DNA of 64,000 nt from Roseibium limicola (GTDB lineage: Bacteria; Pseudomonadota; Alphaproteobacteria; Rhizobiales; Stappiaceae), in assembly GCF_017313085.1 (NCBI RefSeq), contig NZ_JAFLNF010000002.1, forward strand, positions 62,001-126,000. The letters run 5' to 3'. The first letter of the stretch is position 1, and every line of letters begins with the position of its first letter. The position numbers and the translations under genes were made by a program. A model generated the notes under the pieces. The model did no database searches, was not told where the DNA came from, and worked only from the letters and a program-made list of their open reading frames with translations. This document shows, piece after piece, positions 46,229 to 57,007 of this stretch.

Positions 46229-47298
46229 GGGCGCGACCCAATTGCTTCAAGCGCCTCGCGGATGGTTCTGATGCCCCCTGTATCCTTTGGAGTGACCATA
46301 ATGAAGCGCAGATCAATGCGGCGATTGGTGGATCGACCTGTTGGCGTTTCGTTCGACGTGACCGGGCGATCTGGTCCATAGGCGGCCACGGACAGAACCG
46401 GCTGGCGTTTGAGGTTCAGATGCCGCATCACACCTTGCGCCGCTCCAGTCATAGCAAAAAAGGTGCTATTCGCACGAGCCGCGGAGAGGTTGCGGTTCAA
46501 TTGATCCGAACCAAGGTTATCCGTATGCCCCTCAATCTGCACTGCTTCAACCATGGCGAAGGACGGATTGCAGCTTTCGTCGAAACGAGAAGCCTCTCCT
46601 AGCGTGAAGCAGGGCAGAATTTCGTCGAGACGCGCAGCCAGCCTTGAAACAATCGCAGCCTTTTCTGAAGTCAGTTCCGGGCTTCCCGAAGCAAAAAGAC
46701 CTTCTCCTTGAAACCTGAGGGCATCGCTTTCCTCACTCAGCTCGACCTTGAGGTCTGGAAAATCCGCAAGGATTGCGTCGCGCAGGCGGGTCAAGACCTC
46801 TCGCCGCGCCGAGGAAACCTGTGAGAGATAGGCCTCCAGAGGATCGACCTGTTTCAATCGCTCCAATTCAGACTTCAGTCGTTCTATCTGCTTGTCTTGA
46901 TCCTTGATTCTTGCCTGAAGCTTTCTGATCAGCTTCTCGAGTTCATCGACGCGGCTGGTGAGGGCGGCGTTCTCCACTTTCAACTCGTCCCGCTCACGGG
47001 TCAAATCGGAGACCTGAGCCGTAAGCACTTTGACGGTCTGCAATGCCTCTGCCAAGTCGCTTTCGAGCCGGGCGATGGTCTGCTCGCGGGTCTCAGCCAG
47101 TGCCCGCCATTCGTCCCGGTCTGCGACCATCGCATCGAACCTGCTCAGCGGCACCGTTTCGGGATCTCGCGCCTGACTGGCAAAGAACGCCAGCAGGATC
47201 ATCATGATGAACAGGAACCCGACGGTCATGTCGGTCATGGAGACGAAGGCGCTTTCTTCCTCCTCCTCGTGCCGGACCTGTTTTGCCTGAGCTCTCAT
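46225..47298 (-). CDS. zorB: Zorya defence protein ZorB (MotB/OmpA-like stator subunit)
   Basis: A 357-residue inner-membrane protein. Residues 1-19 are cytoplasmic; one helix at about 24-41 (TVGFLFIMMILLAFFASQ) is preceded by Asp23 in SMTDMT, the likely ion-carrying residue of MotB-type stators. Residues 55-150 form a long heptad-rich coiled coil (REQTIARLESDLAEAL, LEKLIRKLQARIKDQDKQIE). Residues about 195-335 are a peptidoglycan-binding OmpA-like domain with IEGHTDNLG and TNRRIDLRF. The extended coiled coil would place the OmpA domain far into the periplasm. ATG overlaps the zorA stop by 4 bp and the stop overlaps zorC. Confidence 0.9.
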   Translation of the reverse strand: MRAQAKQVRHEEEEESAFVSMTDMTVGFLFIMMILLAFFASQARDPETVPLSRFDAMVADRDEWRALAETREQTIARLESDLAEALQTVKVLTAQVSDLTRERDELKVENAALTSRVDELEKLIRKLQARIKDQDKQIERLKSELERLKQVDPLEAYLSQVSSARREVLTRLRDAILADFPDLKVELSEESDALRFQGEGLFASGSPELTSEKAAIVSRLAARLDEILPCFTLGEASRFDESCNPSFAMVEAVQIEGHTDNLGSDQLNRNLSAARANSTFFAMTGAAQGVMRHLNLKRQPVLSVAAYGPDRPVTSNETPTGRSTNRRIDLRFIMVTPKDTGGIRTIREALEAIGSRP

Positions 47299-49355
47299 GC
47301 ATGGCTCCGCGGTTGCTTCGGCATGAAGTTCTCAGCTTGTTCAACGACCCCTTTAAGGGTGTCGAGGCCAGGCGCAAGCGTGTCCCGCATCTGGGTCACG
47401 TGATCCTGTGCCGTGCCCAGGGCGGCTTCGAGTTGGGTGTTGTAGTCCTTGATGGCTTGCCCCAGCATCTGGTCGATGTGATCGAGTTTTTCTGCTTCCT
47501 CGGAAAGCTGGGAGATCGCGGCGCGGGTTGCCTCAAGGTTTCGGCGGATGCCCTCGCGTTCAGTACCGAGGGCCATTTGAGCGCTCTCCAGAACATGCGC
47601 GGCGTTTTCTGCCACCGACGCAGAATTCTGCATGAGGGTCTCTGAGACGGTTTCCACAAGGTCGCCTACGCGGCGCAGGGTGGTCTCTATGCGTTCCTGC
47701 GATGTCCGAATTGGCTCCGCTGCTGCGGTCAGGCTCTGGCTCGCTGTGCGGAATCCCTCTGATGCGCCATGGATCGCATCGGCGCCAGTGTTCATGCCCT
47801 GTGCAGCGCTTTGCGCACCGGAGGCTCCACGCTGGACTGCGTCAGCCATTTCAGAAAGGCGATTTCCGATTTCTTCGAGCCGCGTCAAAAGTTTCTCACC
47901 GATAACTTCACCCATCTCGGTGCCAAGCTTGGCGATGTCCTGACTGGTCCGGCCGAAACTGTCGAGCAACGCGCGCCCTGCACCCGAGATAGCCTGGCCA
48001 GCTTCCTCAGTTGTGGCGGCCATTCGCTGTCGTGCCGCCTCGGCGCTTTCCTGGCTTGCCGTGTCCAATGCCGACCGGAAGCCTTCGGCTGCCTGTTTCA
48101 TCTCGTTAGCGGCTGTCCGCATGGCTTCTGCACCTTGACCGGTATTGTCACGAATACCAGCCAGCGTCTCGTTCATGACGGATAGCATGCGTTCTGCGCC
48201 CTGGTTCATGGTGTCGGATGCCGTCTGCCCGCTGGCAGCAACTTCCGTACGCATCTCCGTGATCGCTCTTGCGATCTGATCGAGCGCATCGCGCAGGCCA
48301 TCGCCGGCCTGGTTGTTGGCGCCATTCATCCGGTCGACCATGACGCCGATCCGGTCAGTGGCCTCCCCAAGGGACTCACTCGCCCGCGTCAGGGCATTGC
48401 CAACCGAGTGAGACAGCTGTTGGGACAAGTCACCTACCAGGCCCTCCATGTTGCTTGAGCTCATGGAGGAAACACGATCGAAAATCGGGTCCATCTTGCT
48501 GGAAATGGCCGTTGTGATGGCATCTGGCAACGCATCAAGCGGCTCGCGCAGCTGAGCGACGAGGCCGGTGCCGATTTCCCGTAAATGCTCCCGCTGTTCG
48601 GTGGCCGCGCGAAGTTGCCGAAAACCCAAGTCCTCCAAACTCACGAAAACGAGCCGTCGCTCTATTCCGGAGCATAGCCGATTGAGGGAGGCTTCAATTC
48701 TGTTCTGGCGACGACGAAGAAGCATTGTCATGGCGATCGAGCACACGAGGCCAACAAGCGACATCACAAACTTCGCTGATGCGATCTGCATGAAGTCTTG
48801 CATTGCCCCATCCATGCCGCCCGAGCCGGTGTTCATGGATTGCGAAAACTGATGCAGGGCAGCGACCAACCCTAGGAAGGTGAGGAGCAACCCGGAAGAT
48901 ACAAAGGTGTTCGGAATGATGCGGTAGAAGCCAGGCCCGAATTCAAGATCATCGACGTTCAGAAATGACGCCGGGCGGATCGAATTGCGCAACCGAAGCG
49001 GGCCGTCGAGGTCATCTGGAACGACGGTTTCGTTGAACTCGTCAAAAGCCTCCCAAACCTTTTCGCGTTGGTGGTTGGATTTATAATCGTCGTTCAATGA
49101 GGCTCGAAAATGATCGTAGCCTGCTGCGAAGTCATCAATCCCCTCGTGCTTGCGAACACGGCTGTTGAGGTCGTTCACTGCTCTCAACTGAAGCGACGTT
49201 CTACGCAGATAGAGGCAGGAAACGACGACAAGGAGGAGTAGAAACAAGCCTGCAATCACGCCCGGGGCGCTGTCAGAGAGCGTGAGGAGCTCGGCCAAAT
49301 GGATGATGAAGTTTTTCAGCCAAAGGCCGAGCGGGCCGACATCCAGGTATTCCAC
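47295..49355 (-). CDS. zorA: Zorya defence protein ZorA (MotA/ExbB-like stator subunit with long tail)
   Basis: A 686-residue protein. Membrane helices at about residues 31-50, 150-168 and 194-213; the segment ASAKFVMSLVGLVCSIAM is the MotA/ExbB-like channel region. From about 220 to 680 the protein is almost entirely predicted helix and coiled coil, rich in Ala, Glu, Gln, Ser, matching the long cytoplasmic tail that distinguishes ZorA from flagellar MotA. GTG start at 49355 behind AGGAGC. First gene of the operon, divergent from hsdM. ZorA and ZorB are expected to form an ion-driven motor that senses phage attack at the envelope and signals to ZorC/ZorD. Confidence 0.9.
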   Translation of the reverse strand: MEYLDVGPLGLWLKNFIIHLAELLTLSDSAPGVIAGLFLLLLVVVSCLYLRRTSLQLRAVNDLNSRVRKHEGIDDFAAGYDHFRASLNDDYKSNHQREKVWEAFDEFNETVVPDDLDGPLRLRNSIRPASFLNVDDLEFGPGFYRIIPNTFVSSGLLLTFLGLVAALHQFSQSMNTGSGGMDGAMQDFMQIASAKFVMSLVGLVCSIAMTMLLRRRQNRIEASLNRLCSGIERRLVFVSLEDLGFRQLRAATEQREHLREIGTGLVAQLREPLDALPDAITTAISSKMDPIFDRVSSMSSSNMEGLVGDLSQQLSHSVGNALTRASESLGEATDRIGVMVDRMNGANNQAGDGLRDALDQIARAITEMRTEVAASGQTASDTMNQGAERMLSVMNETLAGIRDNTGQGAEAMRTAANEMKQAAEGFRSALDTASQESAEAARQRMAATTEEAGQAISGAGRALLDSFGRTSQDIAKLGTEMGEVIGEKLLTRLEEIGNRLSEMADAVQRGASGAQSAAQGMNTGADAIHGASEGFRTASQSLTAAAEPIRTSQERIETTLRRVGDLVETVSETLMQNSASVAENAAHVLESAQMALGTEREGIRRNLEATRAAISQLSEEAEKLDHIDQMLGQAIKDYNTQLEAALGTAQDHVTQMRDTLAPGLDTLKGVVEQAENFMPKQPRSHA

Positions 49356-49806
49356 TTGAAGCTCCTAAGAGTATGGTGCGATTAAAATCAAATAAGATAA
49401 GGCTAAAACGGCAAGAGCTTGGTAGATTGAGATTCCCAAAACACTGAATTATTTCATCTTTTTAGCGCGCTACAAAATCAGTTCTCGAAAATGAATGTGA
49501 ATTTGAGTGTAATTTTTACTATGGGATCGTTTTTGGTGTGTCGAGCCATCTGGTACATTTTAATGAGTCGAAGAAATCTTATAAAATCGCCAATGATGCG
49601 TCTCTTCAGGTGACGGCTAGCCTAAAACGCAATCGCCCAACCAGCCATCATGAAGAGTTGGTTTTCACAGGCGCCTCTCTTGCGAACGTCCAGAACTGGG
49701 CTTGAAAAGCCAAGCCGATTCAGAGCTTAATCAGCCCTAGGTTGTTTTGGCAATGAGCATCTATCGAGTCTGCTCCACGCGCAAGAACAAGAAACAAGGA
49801 AACGTC
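49356..49806. promoter_or_regulatory. AT-rich divergent control region between Zorya and type I RM
   Basis: 451 bp without a gene, much more AT-rich than its flanks (for example 49378-49410 and 49480-49590). It must hold the promoters for both zorA (minus) and hsdM (plus). A -10-like TATAAAAT lies at 49580-49587 on the plus strand; a matching -35 is unclear. No regulator gene is present, so control is either constitutive or by host factors. Confidence 0.5.
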
Positions 49807-51330
49807 GTGAGTATCGAGAAGACGCTGTTTGCCGCTGCTGACAAGATGCGCGGCTCCATGGATGCGGGCGAGTACAAGCATATTGCGCTGGGTCTCCTGT
49901 TCCTGCGCTATGTCTCGGTCTCCTTCAATCGCCTGCACGACAAGCTCAGCGCTGAAGACTATTCCCATCCGGAAGACCGGGACGAGTATCTGGCGGAAAA
50001 CATTTTCTGGGTGCCGGAAGAGGCGCGCTGGCAGACCATTGCGCGCCAGTCCAAGGACCCGAGGATCGGCATTCTGATCGATGACGCCATGCGGGCGATC
50101 GAGAAGGAAAACGAAAGCCTGAAGGGCGCACTGCCAAAGGTCTATGGCAAGGAGAGCATCGACCGGGCCATGCTGTCCGGCCTCATTGATCTCTTCACCA
50201 ATGACATCAAGCTGGAAGGCAGCCGCGCCGATTTCGATCTGATCGGGCGCATTTACGAGTATTGCATCGGCGAGTTCGCCTCCTCGGAAGGCAAACGAGG
50301 CGGGGAGTTCTACACCCCGAAGTCGGTGGTCGACACGTTGATCGAGATGATCGAGCCGACCAAGGGCCGGGTCTATGACCCCTGCTGCGGCACGGGCGGG
50401 TTCTTCGTCCAGTCGGAAAAGTTCATCGACGCCCATTCCGGCAAGAGCGACGACATTGCGATCTATGGTCAGGAGCGCAACCACACCACCTTCGGTCTGG
50501 CGCGCATGAACCTGGCGATCCGGGGAATCTTCGGCGATATCCGCTGGAACTCGGAAGGCACGCTGGTCAAGGATGCCTTCCCGGACGAGCGCTTCGATTA
50601 CATTCTCGCCAATCCGCCCTTCAACATTTCCGACTGGTCGGGCGAGTTGCTGCGGGAAGATCGCCGCTGGCGCTATGGCGCGCCGCCGGTCGGCAATGCC
50701 AATTTTGCCTGGATCCAGCATATCAATGCGCATCTGTCCGCAAGCGGCATCGGCGGTGTGGTCATGGCCAATGGCTCCATGTCGTCCATGTCCGGCGGCG
50801 AAGGGGAGATCCGAAGGGCGCTGGTCGAGGGCGATGCCATTGACTCCATGGTCGCCCTGCCGGGCCAGCTTTTCTATGGCACCCAGATCCCGGCCTGTCT
50901 CTGGATTCTGGCGAAGGACAAGTCCAATGGCATCGCCAGGGACGCCAAGCTGCGGGATCGGCGCGGCGAGGTGCTATTCATCGATGCGCGGAAGATGGGC
51001 GCCCTGGTGCCGGGCAGCCGCAAGCAGAAGGAACTGTCGGACGCCGAAGTCCAGAAGATCGCAACGGCCTATCACGCCTGGCGCGGCGAGCCGGACGCAG
51101 GGGCTTATGAGGACGAAGCGGGTTTCTGCAAAGCCGCCAAGCTGGACGAAATCGCCAAGCACAATTTCGTCCTGACACCGGGCCGCTATGTGGGCGCTGG
51201 TGCGGTTGAGGATGATGGTGAACCGTTCGAGGAGAAGTTTAATCGCCTGATGGGCACGCTGCGGGAGCAGTTCGCAGAGGGACAGCGTCTGGAGCTCGAT
51301 ATTGAGGCTCGGCTGGGGGCGTTGGGATGA
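49807..51330 (+). CDS. hsdM: Type I restriction-modification DNA methyltransferase subunit HsdM
   Basis: A 507-residue N6-adenine methyltransferase. The N-terminal helical HsdM domain ([30 protein letters not shown]) is followed by motif [11 protein letters not shown] (about residue 192) and motif [12 protein letters not shown] (about 268), plus [22 protein letters not shown] 49807 behind AAGGA is preferred; ATG 49747 is in frame but gives an odd 20-residue extension. The TGA overlaps the hsdS ATG (ATGA). With HsdS it methylates the recognition site to protect host DNA. Confidence 0.92.
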   Translation: MSIEKTLFAAADKMRGSMDAGEYKHIALGLLFLRYVSVSFNRLHDKLSAEDYSHPEDRDEYLAENIFWVPEEARWQTIARQSKDPRIGILIDDAMRAIEKENESLKGALPKVYGKESIDRAMLSGLIDLFTNDIKLEGSRADFDLIGRIYEYCIGEFASSEGKRGGEFYTPKSVVDTLIEMIEPTKGRVYDPCCGTGGFFVQSEKFIDAHSGKSDDIAIYGQERNHTTFGLARMNLAIRGIFGDIRWNSEGTLVKDAFPDERFDYILANPPFNISDWSGELLREDRRWRYGAPPVGNANFAWIQHINAHLSASGIGGVVMANGSMSSMSGGEGEIRRALVEGDAIDSMVALPGQLFYGTQIPACLWILAKDKSNGIARDAKLRDRRGEVLFIDARKMGALVPGSRKQKELSDAEVQKIATAYHAWRGEPDAGAYEDEAGFCKAAKLDEIAKHNFVLTPGRYVGAGAVEDDGEPFEEKFNRLMGTLREQFAEGQRLELDIEARLGALG

Positions 51331-52586
51331 GTGAGTGGCGTGAGATCACACTTGGAGACTTTATCGCGCTTCAACGTGGCCACGATCTACCGTCGCATGA
51401 TCGAGGCGACGGCGACGTTCCAGTCATGGGTTCATTTGGCGTAACCGGATACCATTCAATCCCAAAGGCGGATGGACCGGGCGTCACAGTCGGACGAAGT
51501 GGAGCATCCATAGGCACAGTCTCATTTATCGAAGAAGACTATTGGCCACTTAACACGTGCATGTACGTTACCGATTTCAAAGGGAACTATCCTCGATTTG
51601 TATTCCATTTCCTATCAACTTTAAATCTCGCAAGGTTCAACTCTGGTAGTGCCCAACCGTCTTTAAACCGGAATTATATTTACCCGATTGAGATAAGGGT
51701 GCCTGCATTTCGCGAACAACGCGAGATCGCGGCTATCCTCGGAGCGCTGGACGACAAGATCGAGTTGAACCGCAAGACGGCGGCGACGCTGGAGGAGATG
51801 GCGCGGGCGCTGTACCGGTCGTGGTTCGTCGACTTCGACCCCGTCTGGGCCAAACTCGAAGGCCGCGCCCCCGCCCACATGGACGCCGCCACCGCCGCCC
51901 TGTTTCCGGATCGGTTTGGCGACGAGGGGCTGCCAGAGGGGTGGGTCTTGACGCGAACGGAAGACTTGTCAGCGAAGATTGCGATGGGACCGTTTGGGTC
52001 AAACATCAAAGTTTCGACGTTTGTAGAGAAGGGGGTCCCGATCATCAGTGGCCATCATCTTCACGGAACAATGATGAAGCATGGTGACCATAAATTTATT
52101 ATGGAGGATCATGCAGATCGTCTGAAGAACTCGAATGTTTTTGAGGGTGACATTGTGTTCACTCATGCGGGAACAATCGGGCAAGTTGCGATGATTGGCA
52201 CTGGCTCCGGTTATGATCGGTTTGTGATTTCGCAGCGACAGTTCTTTTTGCGTCCAGATAAGAAAAAAGTCTCTCCCTTCTTTCTTCTAATGTTCTTCAA
52301 ATCAGCTCGGGGACAACACGAGCTTTTGTCGAACGCCTCGCAAGTCGGTGTCCCGTCAATTGCCCGACCGTCTTCACACTTAAAGGCTATAGAGATTTGC
52401 GTTCCAAAAGCAGAGGTAATGAGGTGCTTTGACGAAGAGGTTTCTAGATACTTCCAAAAAATCTCTTTGATTGAGCAAGAAAACCAAACCCTCGCCACCC
52501 TCCGCGATACGCTTCTGCCGCGTCTCATGTCTGGAGATCTCCGCGTCGGCGAAGCGCGGGAACAGGTGGAGGATCTGGTTGAATGA
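51327..52586 (+). CDS. hsdS: Type I restriction-modification specificity subunit HsdS
   Basis: A 419-residue protein with two target recognition domains (about residues 1-130 and 200-375), each followed by a conserved coiled-coil spacer: [20 protein letters not shown] plus [17 protein letters not shown] (centre) and [19 protein letters not shown] (end). The second domain begins after [14 protein letters not shown]. The recognition domains are clearly more AT-rich than the GC-rich conserved spacers, consistent with exchange of recognition domains between systems. The target sequence cannot be read from this. Confidence 0.9.
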   Translation: MSEWREITLGDFIALQRGHDLPSHDRGDGDVPVMGSFGVTGYHSIPKADGPGVTVGRSGASIGTVSFIEEDYWPLNTCMYVTDFKGNYPRFVFHFLSTLNLARFNSGSAQPSLNRNYIYPIEIRVPAFREQREIAAILGALDDKIELNRKTAATLEEMARALYRSWFVDFDPVWAKLEGRAPAHMDAATAALFPDRFGDEGLPEGWVLTRTEDLSAKIAMGPFGSNIKVSTFVEKGVPIISGHHLHGTMMKHGDHKFIMEDHADRLKNSNVFEGDIVFTHAGTIGQVAMIGTGSGYDRFVISQRQFFLRPDKKKVSPFFLLMFFKSARGQHELLSNASQVGVPSIARPSSHLKAIEICVPKAEVMRCFDEEVSRYFQKISLIEQENQTLATLRDTLLPRLMSGDLRVGEAREQVEDLVE

Positions 52587-52778
52587 CGCTCAACCTCCAG
52601 TATATGCGCCGTTTCGTCTGTCAGCGGGCCGCCTGGGTCCGGAAACTGAACGGCCGCGCTTCAAGATAGAGAGACCGCCAGAGCGTCGGGGTTAGACACC
52701 CCCGCAATTCCCGCTACAGTATTTCAGATATTTCAATGCTCTGACTAGACTACGGATTTTTTCAGAAAGATGTAAGTA

Positions 52779-53915
52779 ATGTTTCAGGTCAACCGTTCCG
52801 AAAACCGCCTGCGCAAACTGGAAGAAAAGCGCTTTGCTGATCTTCAACTGCGCGAACGGGAAGATTTGCAGGAATGGTTGGCCAACCAGCCAGATGCCCT
52901 CGGCGAAGAGCTGCTGATCATCCAGAAGGAGTTCGACGGCTTTGCGGATACGCGGGAGCGGCTCGATCTTCTGGGGCTCGACAAGGACGGTCATCTGGTC
53001 GTCATCGAGAACAAGCTCGACGATTCCGGGCGTGATGTTGCCTGGCAGGCGTTGAAATACACCGCCTATGTCTCCAGCCTGACCAAGGCGCAGATCATCG
53101 ATATCTATCAGCACTACCTCGACCGCTTTTGCGGCGGCGGCAATGCGGTTCAGTCCATTTGCGACTTTCTGGAGGTCGAGGAACTGGACGAGGTGGTTCT
53201 GAACCCGGGCAACGACCAGCGCCTGATGTTTATTGCTGCCAATTTCCGCAAGGAGGTGACCTCAACCGTGCTCTGGCTGCGTGAACATCAAATCGATGCC
53301 CGTTGTTTCAAGGTTATTCCCTATGGCTTCGGCGAGGAGCTTTTTGTCGACATCCAGCAGGTGATTCCGACGCCAGAAGCCGCTGATTTCATGATCAGCA
53401 TGGCGGAAAAAGAAACAGAAGAGAAGACAGCCAAAGGCGCCCAGCGGAGAAGCCATCGTCTCCGGTTTGATTTCTGGGAGCAGGCCCTGGAAGCCCTGCG
53501 CGCTCGGGGACTAACCCGTTACAACACCATCAACCCCTCAGGGGCCAATTGGCTGAGTTCAGGCACTGGCGTTTCCGGCTGTGTCTACAACTTGATCTTT
53601 TCGCGCGATGAAGCCCGTGTGGAGCTCAGCTTGCAACGGGCAGATCGAGACGAGAACAAGTGGATGTTCGACGAGCTGCTCGCTCAAAGGGAGGCGATCG
53701 AAAAACGCTTCGGTGCGGAACTTAACTGGAAACGGATGGACGACAAGAAGTCCTGCCGGGTGGAGTTTCCTCAACCCTTCGACGGCTTTGACCGGGAAAA
53801 CTGGCCTGACATGATCGAGTGGCTGGGCGACCATATCGACCGGTTTGAGAATACGTTCCGGGATCCTTTGCAGAGATTGAACCAGGCCATGAAATCTGGC
53901 GAAAGGGCAATCTGA
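52779..53915 (+). CDS. Predicted PD-(D/E)XK nuclease-like, DUF4268-like protein within the hsd operon
   Basis: A 378-residue predicted cytoplasmic protein. The N-terminal half shows a nuclease-type core: Asp63 in [13 protein letters not shown], then Glu77 and Lys79 in VVIENKLD, the D-x(13)-E-x-K spacing of PD-(D/E)XK enzymes, followed by a helix [11 protein letters not shown]. The C-terminal half (about 225-370; [39 protein letters not shown]) resembles DUF4268. Its last base overlaps the hsdR start (TGATG at 53913-53917), so it is made with the restriction subunit. It could be an additional nuclease, a guard or a modifier of the RM system; genes of this kind are known near type I RM loci but their role is not settled. 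Confidence 0.72.
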   Translation: MFQVNRSENRLRKLEEKRFADLQLREREDLQEWLANQPDALGEELLIIQKEFDGFADTRERLDLLGLDKDGHLVVIENKLDDSGRDVAWQALKYTAYVSSLTKAQIIDIYQHYLDRFCGGGNAVQSICDFLEVEELDEVVLNPGNDQRLMFIAANFRKEVTSTVLWLREHQIDARCFKVIPYGFGEELFVDIQQVIPTPEAADFMISMAEKETEEKTAKGAQRRSHRLRFDFWEQALEALRARGLTRYNTINPSGANWLSSGTGVSGCVYNLIFSRDEARVELSLQRADRDENKWMFDELLAQREAIEKRFGAELNWKRMDDKKSCRVEFPQPFDGFDRENWPDMIEWLGDHIDRFENTFRDPLQRLNQAMKSGERAI

Positions 53916-56900
53916 TGGCGTTTTTCGCGGAAGCGGAGCTTGAAGAGGTGTTTCTTCAGGATCTGGAAAAGCTTGGGTTTGCCAGACAGCACGGGTCAGA
54001 GATTGCGCCCGACATGCCGTCGGCGATGCGGGCGAGCTATCGCGATACGATCCTTGCGCCTGTGCTGAAGGTTGCGCTCACCCGCCTCAATCCTGACCTG
54101 CCGGAGAGCGCGATTTCCGAGGCACAGAAGCGGATCGAGGACGGCGTCTTTGCCACCGATCTCTTGCAGGAAAACCGGCGTCTTCATAACCTGATGGTGA
54201 ATGGCATTCCCTTGACCTACTACGCTGGTGGCGAAGAGCGAAACGCCCGCGTTCAGGTTGTCGACTGGGAGGATGCGAAGAACGACTGGCGGGCGATCAA
54301 TCAGGTCGATGTTGTCGGCAAGACCCCTCGCGTGCCGGACGTCGTTCTGTATCTGAATGGCTTGCCGCTGGTGGTCATTGAGCTCAAGGGCATCGATGGG
54401 GTAAATCTCGAAGGCGCCTTTCGTCAGATTGAGACGTATAAGAGCGATATTCCCGATCTCTTCCGCACCACGCTCTTCTCGGTGATCTCAGATGATGTGT
54501 CCGCTCGCTACGGGTCGCTCTCTGCCGGTTTTGATCGCTTCATGCGCTGGCGCACGGTTGATGGCGAAACCATCGCCTCGCTCAGCGCGGCGCTGGAACT
54601 GGAAACCCTGACGAACGGTCTTCTGAATCCGCGCACGCTTCTGGACATGTTGCGCGGGTTCGTCGTCTTCGAGGATGAAGGCAAGGGGCCAATCAAGAAG
54701 ATTGGCGGCTACCATCAGTTCCATGCTGTGCGCAAGGCGGTTGATGCTGTCCTCACCGCGCGTGGGCGGGACGGCAGGGGCGGGGTGATCTGGCATACGC
54801 AGGGCTCCGGAAAGTCTCTTCTGATGACCTTTCTTGCCGGTCGGGTGATGCATCACCGGGACCTGGAAAACCCGACGCTTCTCGTCATCACCGACCGCAA
54901 CGATCTCGACAACCAGCTGTATGCCACCTTTGCCCGCTGCAAGGATCTTCTCGGCGAGGAACCTGTCCAGGCAAATAGCATAGGCGAATTGAAAACCCTG
55001 CTGGGCCGCGAAGTCGGCGGGATCATCTTCTCGACGATCCAGAAATTCCGCCCGGAGAAGGGCGAGTTGTTCCCTGAGTTGACCGGGCGCTCAAACGTCG
55101 TGGTGATGGTCGATGAGGCGCACAGGACCCAGTATGGTTTCGAGGCCAAGCTGAACAAGGAGACCGGCGAGGTCCGCCACGGACTGGCGCATCAACTGCG
55201 GTCTGCGTTGCCAAATGCCGTCTATGTGGCCTTTACGGGCACGCCGATCGATCTGGTCGGGGCCAACACCCGTGGTGTCTTCGGCGAGTATATCGACGTC
55301 TATGACATTGCTCAGGCAGTCCAGGACGGAGCGACCGTGCCGATCTACTACGAAGCGCGGGTCGCCAAGATCGAGCTGGACGACGCAATCGTCGAAGATC
55401 TGGACGAGGACTTTGAAGAGGCCACAGAAACCCTCGACGAGACTGAGGCCACCAGCATTGCCAGGAAATGGACCCGTGTTGAAGCTCTGGTCGGTGCAGA
55501 CAAGCGGTTGGACGCTGTGGTTCAGGATATCCTGACCCATTTTGACGCCAGGCTGAAAGCTATTGACGGCAAGGCCATGATTGTCTGCATGAGCCGGCGC
55601 ATTTGCGTCGAGGTGTATAACCGGATTATCGCGACCCGGCCGGACTGGCACGGCGAGACGGACGACGATGGTGCGGTCAAGGTTGTGATGACTGGATCAG
55701 CGACGGATCCATTAGAATTTCAGGCGCACATCCGCTCGAAGAGCCGACAGGAAGCCATCCGAAACCGGTTCAAGGATCTGGGTGACGGCCTTAAACTTGT
55801 CATCGTCCGTGACATGTGGCTCACCGGTTTCGACGCTCCCTGCATGCACACGCTCTACGTCGACAAGCCGATGAAAGGCCATGGCTTGATGCAGGCGATC
55901 GCGCGCGTCAATCGGGTCTTTCGCGACAAGCCATCCGGGTTGGTAGTCGACTACATCGGGATCGCCTCCGACCTGAAGAAGGCGTTGTCGCACTACTCAC
56001 AGACCGACCAGGCACAAACGGGCATCGATGAGCGCGAGGCGATTGCAGCCTTCCTGGACGCACTGGATGTTGCCCGCGCTCAGTTCCATGGCTTTGACTA
56101 TAAGGCGGCGCTTGGCGGCACGCCTGATCAACGGCGTCGAGTGCTGCCGGGTGCGCTGGACTTTATCCTGAGCAAGGAGCAGCAGGAGGACACGAGCGTC
56201 GGTGCCGTACGGCGTTTCCGCAATTCCGTGGCAGCGTTGGTCAAGGGCTTCAAGTTGGCAGCAGGCAGTCCGGCGGCATCGGAGAGTGCAGAGGAGGTGG
56301 CGTTTTTCGTCGCCGTACGTTCGGGCCTTGAAAAACTGGGAGCCGGGTCTGGTCAGGGTTCGTCACACAGTCCGGACTTTGCGATCCAGCAACTGATCAA
56401 CAACGCTGTCGCTTCAACCGAGGTTGTCGACATTCTGGAATCCTGCGGATTTGATCGTCCTGATATCAGCGTCTTTTCCGAAGAGTTCATGCTCGAGCTG
56501 CAAAACATGCAGCACAAGAACCTCGCCGTTGAAGCACTCAGGAAGCTTCTGAACGGAGAGATAACCGCTAAAACGCGGACCAACGTTGTTCAGAACGAGG
56601 TGTTTTCCTCTCGACTTGAGCAGGCAATCGCACGCTATCACAACAGGAGCATCGACGCTCTCCAGATCCTTCAAGAGCTGATTCAGATCGCGAAGGATCT
56701 GAGTAAGGAGCCGGAGGATGGGCTGACCCCTCAGGAGCGCGCTTTCTATGATGCGCTGGCCCAGAATGTGAGCGCAGTTGAGGTCATGAGCAATGAGGAG
56801 CTTCGTATCATCGCGACCGAATTGGTTACGACGATCAGAAACAATTCGGGGGTGGATTGGTGGCGGCGTGAAAACGTGCGCGCCAAAATGCGCATTGCTG

Positions 56901-57007
56901 TGAAGAAGATCCTTCAGAAACATGGCTATCCGCCTGATCTGGCCTCGGAGGCCATCAAGCTTGTTCTCAAGCAAGCAGAGGCGCTCGCTCAGAGTGTATC
57001 AAACTGA
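53915..57007 (+). CDS. hsdR: Type I restriction-modification endonuclease/translocase subunit HsdR
   Basis: A 1030-residue subunit. The nuclease domain has [19 protein letters not shown] (Asp142, Glu156, Lys158). The SF2 motor has Walker [18 protein letters not shown] (about 294), DEAH box [13 protein letters not shown] (about 398), motif [12 protein letters not shown], and motifs [23 protein letters not shown] then [10 protein letters not shown]. The C-terminal helical part carries the HsdM-contact region ([19 protein letters not shown]). It cuts DNA after ATP-driven translocation from an unmethylated site. Last gene of the defence island. Confidence 0.93.
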   Translation: MAFFAEAELEEVFLQDLEKLGFARQHGSEIAPDMPSAMRASYRDTILAPVLKVALTRLNPDLPESAISEAQKRIEDGVFATDLLQENRRLHNLMVNGIPLTYYAGGEERNARVQVVDWEDAKNDWRAINQVDVVGKTPRVPDVVLYLNGLPLVVIELKGIDGVNLEGAFRQIETYKSDIPDLFRTTLFSVISDDVSARYGSLSAGFDRFMRWRTVDGETIASLSAALELETLTNGLLNPRTLLDMLRGFVVFEDEGKGPIKKIGGYHQFHAVRKAVDAVLTARGRDGRGGVIWHTQGSGKSLLMTFLAGRVMHHRDLENPTLLVITDRNDLDNQLYATFARCKDLLGEEPVQANSIGELKTLLGREVGGIIFSTIQKFRPEKGELFPELTGRSNVVVMVDEAHRTQYGFEAKLNKETGEVRHGLAHQLRSALPNAVYVAFTGTPIDLVGANTRGVFGEYIDVYDIAQAVQDGATVPIYYEARVAKIELDDAIVEDLDEDFEEATETLDETEATSIARKWTRVEALVGADKRLDAVVQDILTHFDARLKAIDGKAMIVCMSRRICVEVYNRIIATRPDWHGETDDDGAVKVVMTGSATDPLEFQAHIRSKSRQEAIRNRFKDLGDGLKLVIVRDMWLTGFDAPCMHTLYVDKPMKGHGLMQAIARVNRVFRDKPSGLVVDYIGIASDLKKALSHYSQTDQAQTGIDEREAIAAFLDALDVARAQFHGFDYKAALGGTPDQRRRVLPGALDFILSKEQQEDTSVGAVRRFRNSVAALVKGFKLAAGSPAASESAEEVAFFVAVRSGLEKLGAGSGQGSSHSPDFAIQQLINNAVASTEVVDILESCGFDRPDISVFSEEFMLELQNMQHKNLAVEALRKLLNGEITAKTRTNVVQNEVFSSRLEQAIARYHNRSIDALQILQELIQIAKDLSKEPEDGLTPQERAFYDALAQNVSAVEVMSNEELRIIATELVTTIRNNSGVDWWRRENVRAKMRIAVKKILQKHGYPPDLASEAIKLVLKQAEALAQSVSN

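Noticed and set aside
47295..49355. ZorA could have been a methyl-accepting chemotaxis protein because of its long helical tail
   Set aside because: It has three MotA/ExbB-like membrane helices, no HAMP and no conserved MCP hairpin tip, and is followed by a MotB/OmpA-like gene.
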